Shown: piece by piece, positions 34,128-50,808 of the stretch
Position numbering within the stretch: the first letter of the stretch is position 1
Layout: the number at the start of each line of letters is the position of its first letter
Assembly: GCF_013248975.1 (NCBI RefSeq)
Contig: NZ_JABRWH010000001.1
Location: 1,749,501 to 1,813,500, forward strand
DNA: 64,000 nucleotides
Origin: Neobacillus endophyticus
GTDB taxonomy: Bacteria > Bacillota > Bacilli > Bacillales > Cytobacillaceae
Reading direction: 5' to 3'
Program-made: the position numbers and the translations under genes
The notes under the pieces: model-generated
Told to the model about the DNA's origin: nothing
Database searches by the model: none
The model's input: only the letters and a program-made list of their open reading frames with translations

Positions 34128-34140
34128 TAAGAAATATAAA

Positions 34141-34174
34141 AAAGCAAATGGATGACGATCCATTTGCTTTTTTT
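34141..34174 (+). terminator. Terminator after tuf
   Basis: AAGCAAATGGAT and ATCCATTTGCTT form a perfect stem around GACG, followed by seven T. Confidence 0.95.
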
Positions 34175-34263
34175 GTTTTTTTTAACTTGTTTCATCTTAT
34201 ATATATTTATTTTTCAGGTTATTCCGGGAACTAATAAGGATATTATTGGTGTATATATTTTAG

Positions 34264-34292
34264 TTGAAAAAGGTGATTCGAGCCGATATAAT
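34264..34292 (+). promoter_or_regulatory. Distal promoter of the S10 operon
   Basis: TTGAAA (34264-34269) and a perfect TATAAT (34287-34292) are 17 bases apart, about 210 bases before rpsJ. Confidence 0.7.
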
Positions 34293-34339
34293 AATAAAAG
34301 TGTGCAAGACATAAAGTTCTAAAAAAATGAAATTTATTG

Positions 34340-34368
34340 TTGCTTTTACTTTATGTTTTATGTATAAT
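34340..34368 (+). promoter_or_regulatory. Proximal promoter of the S10 operon
   Basis: TTGCTT (34340-34345) and TATAAT (34363-34368) are 17 bases apart. It may form a tandem pair with the distal promoter and would give a leader of about 130 bases. Confidence 0.65.
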
Positions 34369-34374
34369 AAACAA

Positions 34375-34812
<438 letters not shown>

Positions 34813-34851
34813 TCAAAATAAATGATAAGAATTTTAGGAGGTGTGACTTAA

Positions 34852-35478
34852 ATGACCAAAGGAATCTTAGGAAGAAAGATTGGTATGACTCAAGTATTTG
34901 CAGAGAACGGTAATTTAATCCCTGTAACTGTAGTTGAGGTAGCTCCAAACGTTGTTCTTCAAAAGAAATCTGCTGAAACTGATGGTTATGAATCTGTTCA
35001 GCTTGGATTTGAAGATAAACGCGAAAAGCTTTCCAATAAACCTGAAAAAGGACATGTTGCTAAAGCAAATACCGCTCCTAAGCGCTTCATTCGCGAAATC
35101 CGCGGAAACGACTTAGCAGGCTATGAAGTTGGTCAAGAAGTCAAAGTTGATATTTTCGCTACAGGCGATCTAGTAGATGTAACTGGAGTTTCAAAAGGTA
35201 AAGGTTTCCAAGGTGTAATTAAGCGCCATGGGCAATCTCGTGGACCTATGGCTCACGGTTCCCGTTATCATCGTCGTCCTGGTTCAATGGGACCTGTTGC
35301 TCCAAACCGTGTTTTCAAAGGCAAAAAACTAGCTGGACGTATGGGCGGAGAGCAAGTTACTGTGCAAAACCTTGAAATTATTAAAGTTGATACTGAACGC
35401 AACTTGCTTTTAATTAAAGGTAATGTACCAGGAGCGAAAAAAGCATTACTAAAAATTAAAGGTGCGGTTAAAGCATAA
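34852..35478 (+). CDS. rplC: 50S ribosomal protein L3
   Basis: L3 reaches the peptidyl transferase centre and starts 50S assembly. The 208-residue product begins [16 protein letters not shown] and holds the extended loop [20 protein letters not shown] (near 124-143), whose residues are linked to pleuromutilin and linezolid sensitivity. The loop looks unaltered. It lies 39 bases after rpsJ with an AGGAGGTG site. Confidence 0.98.
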   Translation: MTKGILGRKIGMTQVFAENGNLIPVTVVEVAPNVVLQKKSAETDGYESVQLGFEDKREKLSNKPEKGHVAKANTAPKRFIREIRGNDLAGYEVGQEVKVDIFATGDLVDVTGVSKGKGFQGVIKRHGQSRGPMAHGSRYHRRPGSMGPVAPNRVFKGKKLAGRMGGEQVTVQNLEIIKVDTERNLLLIKGNVPGAKKALLKIKGAVKA

Positions 35479-35507
35479 TTAATTTATAAGAAAGGAGGAA
35501 CAAAGGA

Positions 35508-36131
35508 ATGCCGAAAGTAGCATTATTTAACCAAAACGGTTCAAAAGTTGGAGATGTCGAACTAAATGAATCAGTTTTTGGTATTCAACCTAACCAACAC
35601 GTTTTATTTGAAGCAATTGTTATGCAACGTGCTTCATTACGTCAAGGTACCCATAAAGTTAAAAATCGTTCTGAGGTAGCTGGTGGCGGTCGTAAACCGT
35701 GGCGTCAAAAAGGAACAGGCCGTGCGCGTCAAGGTTCCATTCGCTCACCACAATGGCGCGGCGGTGGTACTGTATTTGGTCCGCAACCACGCAGTTACAG
35801 CTACAAATTACCTAAAAAAGTTCGTCGTTTAGCTATTAAATCAGCGTTATCTTCTAAAGTATTAGAAGAAAATGTGCTTGTACTTGAAAGCTTAGCGTTC
35901 GAAGCTCCAAAAACAAAAGATTTCAAAGCTGTTTTAAACGGTCTCTCTGTTGAGAAAAAAGCTCTAATTGTGACTGCTAACTTAGATGAGAACGTAGCAT
36001 TATCTGCTCGTAACATTCCTGGTGTCACAGTTGTAACAGCTGACGGAATCAACGTATTAGACGTTGTAAATCATGATAAGTTAATCATGACAAAAGCAGC
36101 GGTTGAAAAAGTAGAGGAGGTGCTTGCATAA
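35508..36131 (+). CDS. rplD: 50S ribosomal protein L4
   Basis: L4 lines the exit tunnel. The 207-residue product has the tunnel loop [20 protein letters not shown] (near 58-77), where macrolide-resistance changes arise elsewhere, here in wild-type form. In other bacteria L4 also represses the S10 operon. Its stop overlaps the rplW start by one base. Confidence 0.98.
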   Translation: MPKVALFNQNGSKVGDVELNESVFGIQPNQHVLFEAIVMQRASLRQGTHKVKNRSEVAGGGRKPWRQKGTGRARQGSIRSPQWRGGGTVFGPQPRSYSYKLPKKVRRLAIKSALSSKVLEENVLVLESLAFEAPKTKDFKAVLNGLSVEKKALIVTANLDENVALSARNIPGVTVVTADGINVLDVVNHDKLIMTKAAVEKVEEVLA

Positions 36132-36415
36132 TGGATGCACGCGATATCATTAAGCGCCCCGTTATCACAGAACGTTCTACTGACTTAATGGCTGAAAAGA
36201 AATATACGTTCGATGTTGATGTTAAAGCTAACAAAACTCAAGTTAAAGACGCGATCGAAGAAATCTTTGGCGTTGAAGTTGAGAAAGTAAACATCATGAA
36301 CTACAAAGGTAAGTTCAAACGTATGGGTAAGTTTGGCGGCTATACAAACAAGCGTCGTAAAGCTATTGTTAAACTTACAGCTGACAGCAAAGAAATCGAA
36401 ATCTTCGAATCATAA
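36131..36415 (+). CDS. rplW: 50S ribosomal protein L23
   Basis: L23 sits at the tunnel exit and docks trigger factor and SRP. The 94-residue product has [16 protein letters not shown] at the N terminus and the loop [20 protein letters not shown] (near 57-76). It overlaps rplD by one base (TAATG), and the ribosome site GGAGGTG lies within rplD. Confidence 0.97.
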   Translation: MDARDIIKRPVITERSTDLMAEKKYTFDVDVKANKTQVKDAIEEIFGVEVEKVNIMNYKGKFKRMGKFGGYTNKRRKAIVKLTADSKEIEIFES

Positions 36416-36430
36416 GAATATAACCTATAA

Positions 36431-37279
<849 letters not shown>

Positions 37280-37288
37280 CGGGATTGA

Positions 37289-37618
<330 letters not shown>

Positions 37619-37635
37619 GAGAGGAGGGCATCCAA

Positions 37636-37977
37636 ATGCAAGCTAAAGCTGTTGCAAGAACAGTTCGAATTGCTCCTCGTAAAGTACGCTTAGTCGTCGA
37701 TTTAATTCGAGGTAAGCAAGTTGGTGAAGCAGTAGCGATTTTAATGCACACTCCAAAGGCTGCTTCTCCAGTCGTTGAAAAAGTATTAAAATCAGCTATG
37801 GCAAACGCTGAGCACAATTATGAAATGGACGTAAATAACTTGGTTATTACACAAGCATTCGTTGATGAAGGTCCAACCCTAAAACGTTTCCGTCCACGCG
37901 CTATGGGACGTGCAAGCCAAATTAACAAACGTACTAGCCACATTACAATCGTTTTATCAGAGAAGAAGGAGGGATAA
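37636..37977 (+). CDS. rplV: 50S ribosomal protein L22
   Basis: L22 lines the exit tunnel with a long beta hairpin ([19 protein letters not shown], near 77-95), the site of macrolide-resistance changes in other species and here unaltered in length. The 113-residue product has the family length. It is three bases before rpsC. Confidence 0.98.
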   Translation: MQAKAVARTVRIAPRKVRLVVDLIRGKQVGEAVAILMHTPKAASPVVEKVLKSAMANAEHNYEMDVNNLVITQAFVDEGPTLKRFRPRAMGRASQINKRTSHITIVLSEKKEG

Positions 37978-38637
<660 letters not shown>

Positions 38638-38638
38638 T

Positions 38639-39263
<625 letters not shown>

Positions 39264-39286
39264 TAATAGAGAGGAGGTTCACATTG

Positions 39287-39550
39287 ATGAGTGAACGTAA
39301 CCAACGCAAAGTTTACACAGGACGCGTAGTTTCTGACAAAATGGATAAAACCGTTACTGTACTTGTCGAAACACACAAAAAGCATCCACTTTATGGTAAA
39401 CGCGTTAAGTACTCTAAAAAGTTAAAAGCTCATGATGAGCAGAACCAAGCAAAAGTTGGCGACATCGTGCGTATCATGGAAACTCGCCCACTTTCAGCTA
39501 CAAAACGCTTCCGTTTAGTTGAAGTAGTAGAAAAAGCAGTTATTATTTAA
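39287..39550 (+). CDS. rpsQ: 30S ribosomal protein S17
   Basis: S17 is an OB-fold 16S rRNA-binding protein. The 87-residue product begins [22 protein letters not shown] and ends [10 protein letters not shown]. The ATG follows GAGGAGGTTCACATTG; an in-frame upstream extension of nine codons overlaps that site and is dropped. Confidence 0.97.
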   Translation: MSERNQRKVYTGRVVSDKMDKTVTVLVETHKKHPLYGKRVKYSKKLKAHDEQNQAKVGDIVRIMETRPLSATKRFRLVEVVEKAVII

Positions 39551-39569
39551 TTGTTCGGATTAAGCTTGA

Positions 39570-39959
<390 letters not shown>

Positions 39960-39997
39960 ATATAAATTAACTACCTTTTAAAAGGAGGTGCTTACGG

Positions 39998-40306
39998 ATG
40001 CATGTAAAAAAAGGTGATAAAGTAAGAGTCATCTCTGGTAAGGATAAAGGCAAAACAGGTGTAATCTTGGCTGCTTATCCTAAAGAGAGTCGTGTACTTG
40101 TAGAAGGCGTGAATATTGTGAAAAAACATTCAAAACCTTCTCAAGCGAATCCACAAGGCGGCATTATCAGCTTTGAGGCTCCGATTCATGTATCAAATGT
40201 AATGCCTATCGATCCTAAATCAGGTAACCCAACTCGTGTAGGTTACAAAACGGTTGATGGCAAAAAAGTACGCGTAGCAAAATCCGGTGAAGTTTTAGAT
40301 AAATAG
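39998..40306 (+). CDS. rplX: 50S ribosomal protein L24
   Basis: L24 is an assembly-initiating protein with a KOW motif ([20 protein letters not shown], about 4-23). The 102-residue product ends [22 protein letters not shown] precedes the ATG. It lies 38 bases after rplN. Confidence 0.97.
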   Translation: MHVKKGDKVRVISGKDKGKTGVILAAYPKESRVLVEGVNIVKKHSKPSQANPQGGIISFEAPIHVSNVMPIDPKSGNPTRVGYKTVDGKKVRVAKSGEVLDK

Positions 40307-40332
40307 TTCAAAAAAGAAGGGAGGTACACTGA

Positions 40333-41082
<750 letters not shown>

Positions 41083-41112
41083 ACTCAAGGTTGTGGAAGG
41101 AGGTAAAAAATA

Positions 41113-41511
41113 ATGGTCATGACAGATCCAATTGCTGATTTGCTTACTCGCATTCGTAATGCGAACATGGTACGTCACGAGAAATTAGAAGTACCTGCTT
41201 CTAATATTAAAAAGGAAATCGCTGAAATTCTTAAGCGTGAAGGTTTCGTCCGTGACGTTGAATTTATCGATGACAATAAACAAGGTATTATCCGTATCTT
41301 CTTAAAATACGGTACAAATAACGAACGTGTTATTACTGGTCTTAAGCGCATAAGCAAGCCTGGTCTTCGCGTATACGCTAAATCCAATGAAGTGCCAAAA
41401 GTTCTAAACGGTCTTGGTATTGCACTTGTATCAACTTCCCAAGGTGTTGTAACTGATAAAGAAGCTCGTGCAAAACAAATCGGTGGCGAAGTCCTAGCAT
41501 ACGTTTGGTAA
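41113..41511 (+). CDS. rpsH: 30S ribosomal protein S8
   Basis: S8 binds the central domain of 16S rRNA. In E. coli it is the autogenous repressor of the spc operon. The 132-residue product starts [18 protein letters not shown] and ends [10 protein letters not shown], with the RNA-binding [13 protein letters not shown] (near 109). GGAGGTAAAAAATA precedes the ATG. Confidence 0.98.
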   Translation: MVMTDPIADLLTRIRNANMVRHEKLEVPASNIKKEIAEILKREGFVRDVEFIDDNKQGIIRIFLKYGTNNERVITGLKRISKPGLRVYAKSNEVPKVLNGLGIALVSTSQGVVTDKEARAKQIGGEVLAYVW

Positions 41512-41541
41512 TAGATTTTTCGATGAATGGAGGTGCACTAA

Positions 41542-42078
41542 ATGTCTCGCGTAGGAAAAAAACCTATTGAAATTCCAACAGGTGTAACGGTACATCTTCA
41601 TAACAATACCGTTACTGTTAAAGGACAAAAAGGCGAGCTTACTCGTTCTTTTAATCCTGATATCGATATTAAAGTTGAAGAGAATGTTATTACAATCTCT
41701 CGTCCATCGGACGTGAAAGAACACCGAGCATTACACGGTACTACACGTGCGATCTTAGCAAACATGGTCGAAGGTGTATCAAAAGGCTTTGAGAAAAATT
41801 TAGAGTTAATCGGGGTTGGATACCGTGCACAAAAGCAAGGTAACAAACTTGTATTAAACGTTGGTTATTCTCATCCGGTTGAAATTACGCCTGAAGCAGG
41901 CCTTGAAATTGAAGTTCCTGCAAATACTAAAGTTACGGTTAAAGGCACTGACAAAGAACGAGTTGGAGCATTAGCAGCAAATATTCGCGGTGTTCGTCCT
42001 CCAGAGCCATATAAAGGCAAAGGGATTCGTTACGAAGGTGAATATGTACGCCGTAAAGAAGGTAAAACAGGTAAGTAA
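41542..42078 (+). CDS. rplF: 50S ribosomal protein L6
   Basis: L6 lies near the factor-binding site. The 178-residue product has two similar domains and the signature [19 protein letters not shown] at the C terminus (near 154-172). GGAGGTGCACTAA precedes the ATG. It follows rpsH by 30 bases. Confidence 0.98.
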   Translation: MSRVGKKPIEIPTGVTVHLHNNTVTVKGQKGELTRSFNPDIDIKVEENVITISRPSDVKEHRALHGTTRAILANMVEGVSKGFEKNLELIGVGYRAQKQGNKLVLNVGYSHPVEITPEAGLEIEVPANTKVTVKGTDKERVGALAANIRGVRPPEPYKGKGIRYEGEYVRRKEGKTGK

Positions 42079-42111
42079 TGCCGCATAAAGTAAACGAAAG
42101 GAGTGACGTAA

Positions 42112-42474
42112 ATGATTACGAAGCTTGATAAAAACGCTACTCGCAAGAAAAGACACGCTCGTGTTCGTGCGAAATTAAGCGGTACTTCAGCTCGTCCGCG
42201 TCTTAATGTGTTTCGTTCTAACCAGCATATTTATGCACAAATTATTGACGATACAAAAGGAGTTACTTTAGTAAGTGCTTCTACATTAGATAAAGAGCTT
42301 AACCTTGAATCTTCAAGCAACCTTGAAGCAGCTAAAGCGATCGGTGAATTAGTTGCTAAACGTGCAGTGGAAAAAGGGATCACTTCTATTGTCTTTGACC
42401 GTGGAGGTTACCTTTACCATGGACGTATTCAAGCATTAGCAGATGCAGCTCGTGAAAACGGATTGCAATTTTAA
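42112..42474 (+). CDS. rplR: 50S ribosomal protein L18
   Basis: L18 carries 5S rRNA into the 50S subunit. The 120-residue product has a basic N terminus ([20 protein letters not shown], about 13-32) and the ending [27 protein letters not shown] tail. AAAGGAGTGACGTAA precedes the ATG. Confidence 0.98.
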   Translation: MITKLDKNATRKKRHARVRAKLSGTSARPRLNVFRSNQHIYAQIIDDTKGVTLVSASTLDKELNLESSSNLEAAKAIGELVAKRAVEKGITSIVFDRGGYLYHGRIQALADAARENGLQF

Positions 42475-42498
42475 TAGTCAAAGGAGGGACACTAAAAG

Positions 42499-42999
42499 AT
42501 GCGTCGTATTGATCCAAACAAACTTGAACTAGAAGAACGCGTAGTTACGGTTAACCGTGTTGCGAAAGTTGTTAAAGGTGGACGTCGTTTCCGTTTCACT
42601 GCTCTTGTAGTAGTAGGAGACAAAAACGGTCATGTCGGTTTCGGTACTGGTAAAGCGCAAGAGGTACCAGATGCTATTCGTAAAGCTATCGAAGATGCAA
42701 AGAAAAACTTAGTTGAAGTACCTATGGTTGGAACAACTGTTCCTCACCAAGTTATCGGACATTTTGGTGCGGGTGAAATCTTACTTAAACCTGCTTCTGA
42801 AGGTACAGGAGTTATCGCTGGTGGTCCGGTTCGTGCGGTTCTTGAATTGGCTGGTGTACAGGATATCCTTTCTAAATCATTAGGAACCAACACTCCAATC
42901 AACATGGTTCGTGCTACTATCGATGGATTAAAACAATTAAAACGTGCTGAGGACGTAGCGAAATTACGTGGTAAATCAGTAGAAGAACTGTTAGGATAA
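42499..42999 (+). CDS. rpsE: 30S ribosomal protein S5
   Basis: S5 helps translational fidelity and mRNA unwinding. The 166-residue product has the double-stranded RNA-binding-like N domain with the spectinomycin loop region [18 protein letters not shown] (near 24-41), apparently wild-type. AAGGAGGGAC precedes the ATG. It is 13 bases before rpmD. Confidence 0.98.
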   Translation: MRRIDPNKLELEERVVTVNRVAKVVKGGRRFRFTALVVVGDKNGHVGFGTGKAQEVPDAIRKAIEDAKKNLVEVPMVGTTVPHQVIGHFGAGEILLKPASEGTGVIAGGPVRAVLELAGVQDILSKSLGTNTPINMVRATIDGLKQLKRAEDVAKLRGKSVEELLG

Positions 43000-43012
43000 G
43001 GAGGGAAATCAA

Positions 43013-43195
43013 ATGGCGAATAAACTTGTAATTACCCTCACTCGCAGTGTAATTGGTCGCCCTGAGGACCAACGCGAAACAGTTAAAGCACTAGGTTTAC
43101 GTAAACTTAATCAAACAGTTGAGCATCAGGATAACGCGGCTATTCGCGGTATGATCAATAAAGTTGCTCACCTTGTATCAGTTAAAGAACAATAA
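43013..43195 (+). CDS. rpmD: 50S ribosomal protein L30
   Basis: L30 is a small ferredoxin-like-fold protein. The 60-residue product starts [20 protein letters not shown] and ends [25 protein letters not shown] precedes the ATG. It lies between rpsE and rplO as usual. Confidence 0.97.
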   Translation: MANKLVITLTRSVIGRPEDQRETVKALGLRKLNQTVEHQDNAAIRGMINKVAHLVSVKEQ

Positions 43196-43228
43196 TCAAA
43201 TTGTTTTCTTTCATAAGGAGGTGCCAAA

Positions 43229-43668
43229 ATGAAACTTCATGAATTAAAGCCTGCAGAAGGTTCTCGTAAAGAACGTAAACGTTTAGGACGTGGTATTGGA
43301 TCAGGTCAAGGTAAAACTGCCGGTAAGGGTCATAAAGGTCAAAATGCCCGTTCAGGCGGCGGTGTACGTCCTGGTTTTGAAGGTGGTCAAACTCCTTTAT
43401 TCCGTCGTTTACCTAAACGTGGTTTCACCAACATCAGCCGTAAAGAGTATGCGATTGTGAACCTTGATGTATTAAATCGCTTCGAAGACGGTACTGAAGT
43501 TACTCCAGAACTTCTAATCGAAACTGGTGTTGTTAGTAACGAAAAAGCAGGGATCAAAATTCTTGCAAAAGGGAATGTAGAGAAAAAGTTGACTGTTAAA
43601 GCTCACAAATTCTCCTCTGCTGCTAAGGAAGCGATCGAAGCTGCTGGTGGAACTACTGAGGTGATCTA

Positions 43669-43669
<1 letters not shown>
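43229..43669 (+). CDS. rplO: 50S ribosomal protein L15
   Basis: L15 is a late 50S assembly protein. The 146-residue product has the glycine-rich N-terminal half ([20 protein letters not shown], near 18-37) and a globular C-terminal half ([21 protein letters not shown]). AAGGAGGTGCC precedes the ATG. It overlaps secY by one base (TAATG), coupling them. Confidence 0.98.
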
Positions 43670-45685
<2,016 letters not shown>

Positions 45686-45973
45686 TGTTTGAAAGCAAAC
45701 TCCATGAAAATCAGGCATATGACTCTCGTATCTCTCATTAAAACAAAAGTATGTGAATGAAATGGCTTTTCGATTGTACTCTAGTATGTAGGACCGAGAG
45801 TTGGGCAAGACTTACATGTGGGCACAAATTATTCCTCATAATGTAGAAATTACTTGCGGACAAATAACAAACAATGTGTTAAAATTGTAAGGTTGCTATT
45901 TCTGTACGAATGATAAGGCCTGATCTTAACAATTCTCAAACACTATTTTTGAAAAAGAAGGGAGACGAGACCT
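45686..45973 (+). other. Gap between adk and infA, no gene found
   Basis: This 288-base stretch holds no credible reading frame. The longest ATG frame directly after adk is 18 codons. In B. subtilis this position holds map (methionine aminopeptidase) and a small KOW-domain gene; no remnant of either could be recognised. A loose inverted repeat GACTCTCG (45721) / CGAGAGTT (45795) is present. A promoter candidate for infA lies near the end. Confidence 0.75.
45857..45885 (+). promoter_or_regulatory. Possible promoter of infA
   Basis: CGGACA (45857-45862) and TAAAAT (45880-45885) are 17 bases apart, about 89 bases before infA. It would keep infA and the alpha operon expressed independently of adk. 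Confidence 0.5.
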
Positions 45974-46192
45974 GTGGCCAAAGATGATGTAATTGAAATA
46001 GAAGGGAAAGTTATAGAGACTTTGCCTAATGCGATGTTTAAGGTAGAATTGGAAAATGGTCATACTGTGCTGGCTCATGTTTCCGGAAAGATCAGAATGC
46101 ATTTTATCCGCATTCTGCCGGGTGATAAGGTAACTGTTGAGCTTTCTCCATATGACTTAACACGCGGAAGAATCACTTACCGTTTTAAATAA
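45974..46192 (+). CDS. infA: Translation initiation factor IF-1
   Basis: IF-1 binds the 30S A site during initiation. The 72-residue OB-fold protein shows [20 protein letters not shown] and GRITYRFK at the end. It starts with GTG after AAGGGAGACGAGACCT. It is 36 bases before rpmJ. Confidence 0.98.
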   Translation: MAKDDVIEIEGKVIETLPNAMFKVELENGHTVLAHVSGKIRMHFIRILPGDKVTVELSPYDLTRGRITYRFK

Positions 46193-46342
<150 letters not shown>

Positions 46343-46365
46343 TTTTGAAGGAGGTGCTTTAATAA

Positions 46366-46731
46366 ATGGCACGTATTGCTGGTGTGGACATTCCACGTGA
46401 AAAGCGTGTAGTGATCTCTTTAACTTATATTTTTGGAATTGGTAAAAAGACTGCACAAAAGGTCTTGGCAGAAGCAGGTGTTTCTGAAGACACTCGTGTA
46501 CGTGATTTAACGGAAGATGAATTAAACAAAATCCGTGATATTCTTGATAAATTAAAAGTTGAAGGTGACCTTCGCCGTGAAGTTTCACTTAACATTAAGC
46601 GTCTAATGGAAATCGGCTGCTACCGCGGTCTTCGTCATCGTCGTGGTTTACCGGTTCGTGGACAAAACACGAAAAACAACGCTCGTACACGCAAAGGTCC
46701 TCGTAAGACTGTTGCGAACAAGAAAAAGTAA
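46366..46731 (+). CDS. rpsM: 30S ribosomal protein S13
   Basis: S13 forms inter-subunit bridges and contacts P-site tRNA. The 121-residue product starts [24 protein letters not shown], has the helix-two-turn-helix region, and a basic tail [28 protein letters not shown] precedes the ATG. It is 22 bases before rpsK. Confidence 0.98.
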   Translation: MARIAGVDIPREKRVVISLTYIFGIGKKTAQKVLAEAGVSEDTRVRDLTEDELNKIRDILDKLKVEGDLRREVSLNIKRLMEIGCYRGLRHRRGLPVRGQNTKNNARTRKGPRKTVANKKK

Positions 46732-46753
46732 TCGGTAAAGGAGGTTAATTTAA

Positions 46754-47143
<390 letters not shown>

Positions 47144-47318
47144 TTTTTCTGTATAGAACTCGTATTGTATGTCTATAATGGGATATGATATGAATTTTTT
47201 CATTGATTATACAGAAGATTAATTCCAGTTGTTGTGCACAAACGGGAACGTATAAATGGGGGAATTTCGGTTAGTAAGCTTCTAATCGAGTTTCGACGTT
47301 TTGAAGGAGGGTTAATTG

Positions 47319-48263
47319 ATGATCGAAATAGAAAAACCAAAAATCGAAACGGTTGAGATCAGCGATGATGCCAAATACGGAAAGTTCGTTGTAGAGCCAC
47401 TTGAGCGTGGATATGGTACCACTTTGGGTAACTCCTTACGTCGTATCCTATTATCTTCACTCCCAGGTGCCGCTGTTACTTCGATTCAGGTCGATGGGGT
47501 ACTTCATGAGTTCTCAACAATTGAAGGCGTCGTGGAGGATGTTACATCCATCATTTTAAACATTAAAAAAATTGCTTTAAAAATCTATTCTGACGAAGAA
47601 AAAACCTTAGAAATTGATGTTCAAGGTGAAGGTCCTATTACTGCAGGGAATATTACTCATGACAGTGATGTTGAGATTTTAAATCCAGATCTTCATATTG
47701 CTACATTAGGCTCTAATGGGCATCTTCGCATGAGATTAACGGCAAGACGCGGTCGCGGATATACGCCAGCGGATCAAAACAAGCGTGAAGACCAGCCTAT
47801 TGGTGTCATTCCAATTGATTCAATTTACACGCCTGTTGCCCGTGTGTCTTATCAGGTAGAAAATACGCGTGTAGGTCAATTATCAAACTATGATAAGCTG
47901 ACGCTTGATGTGTGGACTGATGGAAGCACTGGTCCAAAAGAAGCAATTGCTCTTGGTTCAAAAATATTAACCGAGCATTTGAACATCTTCGTAGGTTTGA
48001 CTGATGAAGCGCAAAATGCTGAAATTATGATTGAAAAAGAAGAAGACCAAAAAGAAAAAGTTCTAGAAATGACAATTGAGGAACTCGATCTTTCTGTTCG
48101 TTCTTATAACTGCCTAAAACGTGCAGGCATCAATACTGTTCAGGAATTAGCTAATAAAACTGAAGAAGATATGATGAAAGTGCGTAATTTAGGACGCAAA
48201 TCACTTGAAGAAGTGAAGGCAAAACTAGAAGAGCTTGGATTGGGCTTACGCAAAGACGACTAG
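47319..48263 (+). CDS. rpoA: RNA polymerase alpha subunit
   Basis: RpoA dimerises to start polymerase assembly and its C-terminal domain contacts regulators. The 314-residue product matches B. subtilis in length, with the N-terminal [20 protein letters not shown] (near 35-54) and the C-terminal domain [17 protein letters not shown] (near 260-276). The ATG after GGAGGGTTAATTG is preferred to a TTG one codon earlier. It is followed by rplQ after 73 bases. Confidence 0.98.
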   Translation: MIEIEKPKIETVEISDDAKYGKFVVEPLERGYGTTLGNSLRRILLSSLPGAAVTSIQVDGVLHEFSTIEGVVEDVTSIILNIKKIALKIYSDEEKTLEIDVQGEGPITAGNITHDSDVEILNPDLHIATLGSNGHLRMRLTARRGRGYTPADQNKREDQPIGVIPIDSIYTPVARVSYQVENTRVGQLSNYDKLTLDVWTDGSTGPKEAIALGSKILTEHLNIFVGLTDEAQNAEIMIEKEEDQKEKVLEMTIEELDLSVRSYNCLKRAGINTVQELANKTEEDMMKVRNLGRKSLEEVKAKLEELGLGLRKDD

Positions 48264-48312
48264 ACATTTCTTGATGCTAGAATCTTTTTAGTAGATACAA
48301 TCCGTTTGATGA

Positions 48313-48699
<387 letters not shown>

Positions 48700-48718
48700 T
48701 ATCTTTTCACAGACAACA

Positions 48719-48762
48719 AGGGCGTGGACAGTTTAAAATCAAACTTGTTCTCTGCCCTTTTT
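48719..48762 (+). terminator. Terminator after rplQ
   Basis: AGGGC (48719) pairs with GCCCT before TTTTTC. Inside, GTGGACAGTTT pairs partly with AAACTTGTTCTCT. It separates the ribosomal supercluster from the ECF genes. Confidence 0.75.
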
Positions 48763-48808
48763 CTGTAGTGAATTCCATATTCTTTTAGAACCAAGCCAAA
48801 ACGAGTGT

Positions 48809-48814
48809 TATGAT
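48809..48814 (+). promoter_or_regulatory. Possible extended -10 promoter before ecfA1
   Basis: TGTTATGAT carries an extended -10 (TG, one base, TATGAT). The -35 region 17 bases upstream (TAGAAC) is poor. It would start transcription near 48821, just before a hairpin. Confidence 0.4.
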
Positions 48815-48822
48815 GAGCGTAA

Positions 48823-49045
48823 CTCCAATTGATTGGAGAAATATTAAGTGGTGATCGTCATTTTAATTGTTTAAGATTTGATGTTACTTTAATTTATTTC
48901 GCATTGATATAGATGCGTTATTTACGACTCGTCTAGCTCATGCACCTCCTCCCATTTCTATTATAGAAATTCTTTTTGCAGCTGAAACGCGTTTGCTGCC
49001 AGGGACGAGGTGCAGGCTTTTTTTGCTATAGAGGGATTTTTCCCT
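48823..49045 (+). ncRNA. Structured leader RNA before ecfA1, unassigned
   Basis: The gap contains several nested pairings. CTCCAAT/ATTGGAG lies at 48823-48838 and CGCAT/ATGCG near 48900-48917. A 13-base stem with one mismatch joins TGCACCTCCTCCC (48941-48953) to GGGACGAGGTGCA (49002-49014). Inside it are TTTCTA/TAGAAA (48956-48970) and GCAGC/GCTGC (48979-49000). It ends in GGCTTTTTTTG, as an intrinsic terminator would, then AGGGA/TCCCT. This looks like a three-way-junction leader with a terminator. I do not recognise the family. Confidence 0.55.
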
Positions 49046-49123
49046 AGTGTTTAAAGTGATTTTAGACAGTTTATTAGAGACAATTATGAGTTGAGTACAG
49101 ACTAGCTAGGGGAGAATTGTGCG

Positions 49124-49963
49124 ATGGAAAAGTCAATTGTTTCTCTTAAGGAAGTTTCTTTTCAATATGATTCCCAAGAACACTATGCCTTAAAAAATGT
49201 ATCCTTCGACATCAATGAAGGAGAGTGGCTTGCAATTGTTGGTCATAACGGTTCAGGGAAATCTACCATGGCTAAGCTTTTAAATGGATTGCAATTTCCG
49301 CAAAATGGGGAAATAACGGTCTGCGGATTGAAGCTTGAAGAGGAGTCCATATGGGAAATAAGAAAAAAAATTGGCATGGTGTTTCAAAATCCTGATAATC
49401 AGTTTGTTGGGACTACTGTTGAAGATGATGTGGCTTTTGGGTTAGAAAATAACGGAATCCCGAGAGAAGAAATGATCCAAAGAGTCCAAGATTCATTAAG
49501 AAAGGTAAAAATGGATCAATTTCTGCATCAAGAGCCCCACCATCTATCAGGTGGACAAAAGCAGCGAGTCGCTATTGCTGGTGTACTTGCATTGAGACCG
49601 GCCATTATTATTCTGGATGAAGCAACATCCATGCTCGACCCAAGAGGCAGAACAGAAGTCTTGGAGACTGTCAGGGCATTAAAAGCGGAAAGATTACTTA
49701 CGGTTATCTCTATTACTCATGATTTGGAAGAAGCAGCTAAAGCGGATCGGATAATTGTCATGAATAAAGGAGAGGTTTTTTGTGAAGGAACACCTGAAGA
49801 AATTTTTTCAATGGATGAACAATTGATTCAATTAGGGCTGGATATTCCGTTTTCGGTAAAAATGAGTAAAGCGTTTCGAAAACAAGGGTTTGAACTATCC
49901 AAGCATTATTTATCAGAAGAAGAGTTGGTGAAAGAGCTATGGACATCTCACTCTCACATGTAG
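49124..49963 (+). CDS. ecfA1: ECF transporter ATPase EcfA1
   Basis: EcfA1 (CbiO-like) is one of two ATPases of the shared energy-coupling module that powers vitamin-specific S subunits. The 279-residue product has Walker [14 protein letters not shown] (near 39), the Q-loop VFQNPDNQF (near 86), the signature [13 protein letters not shown] (near 142), Walker [14 protein letters not shown] and the switch His in ITHD. No S-component gene is nearby, which fits a general (group II) module. It overlaps ecfA2 by 25 bases. Confidence 0.96.
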   Translation: MEKSIVSLKEVSFQYDSQEHYALKNVSFDINEGEWLAIVGHNGSGKSTMAKLLNGLQFPQNGEITVCGLKLEEESIWEIRKKIGMVFQNPDNQFVGTTVEDDVAFGLENNGIPREEMIQRVQDSLRKVKMDQFLHQEPHHLSGGQKQRVAIAGVLALRPAIIILDEATSMLDPRGRTEVLETVRALKAERLLTVISITHDLEEAAKADRIIVMNKGEVFCEGTPEEIFSMDEQLIQLGLDIPFSVKMSKAFRKQGFELSKHYLSEEELVKELWTSHSHM

Positions 49964-50808
49964 AATACCGCTACCAGGCTAAGACACCATTTGAAAGAAT
50001 TGCGATTCAAGATGTAACCATTGATATTCCTTCAGGAACCTATTTGGCTGTAATTGGCCATACCGGTTCAGGAAAATCTACGGTTTTGCAGCATTTGAAT
50101 GCCCTTCTTCAGCCTACAGAGGGAATAGTTAAGATTGGCAATCAAGAAATCAAAGCTCATCAGAAAAATAAGCATTTAAAACCAGTCAGACAAAAAGTCG
50201 GGATTGTTTTTCAATTCCCGGAGCATCAATTGTTTGAGGAAACTGTGGAGAAAGATATCATTTTTGGTCCGATGAATTTTGGTGTTTCTGAGGAAGAAGC
50301 AAAGGAACGTGCACGATTTGCTTTAAAGCAAGTGGGGCTTGGTGAGGAAGTTTTATTAAAATCACCTTTTGACCTTTCTGGCGGACAAATGCGTCGTGTA
50401 GCGATTGCAGGTGTATTGGCAATGGGTCCTGAAGTGATCGTTTTGGATGAACCAACAGCGGGATTAGATCCCCGGGGCCGTAAAGAAATCATGGACATGT
50501 TTTATTCTCTTCATCAAGAAAGAGGACTTTCTACAATATTAGTCACGCACAGCATGGAAGATGCAGCCAGATACGCGAATCAAATTGTCATCATGCAGCA
50601 AGGCAGAGTTGTAAACAAAGGCACTCCTGAAGAGATATTTTCTGCACCGGAAGAATTAATGAAAATGGGATTGGATGTTCCAGAGGTTGTTCGATTTCAA
50701 TTATTGCTTGAGGAAAAAATGGACTTGAAGTTGGAGAAAACTTATTTAACGATTGGTGAGTTATCAGAAGCTGCAGCCACCCTTTTAAAAGGGGGAATTC
50801 GGCCATGA
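49939..50808 (+). CDS. ecfA2: ECF transporter ATPase EcfA2
   Basis: EcfA2 is the second ATPase of the ECF module. The 289-residue product has Walker [14 protein letters not shown] (near 35), [11 protein letters not shown] (near 90), the variant signature [13 protein letters not shown] (near 148) and [13 protein letters not shown]. The paired Q-loop motifs (NPDNQ in EcfA1, FPEHQ in EcfA2) are typical of the heterodimer. It overlaps the ecfT start by four bases. Confidence 0.96.
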   Translation: MDISLSHVEYRYQAKTPFERIAIQDVTIDIPSGTYLAVIGHTGSGKSTVLQHLNALLQPTEGIVKIGNQEIKAHQKNKHLKPVRQKVGIVFQFPEHQLFEETVEKDIIFGPMNFGVSEEEAKERARFALKQVGLGEEVLLKSPFDLSGGQMRRVAIAGVLAMGPEVIVLDEPTAGLDPRGRKEIMDMFYSLHQERGLSTILVTHSMEDAARYANQIVIMQQGRVVNKGTPEEIFSAPEELMKMGLDVPEVVRFQLLLEEKMDLKLEKTYLTIGELSEAAATLLKGGIRP

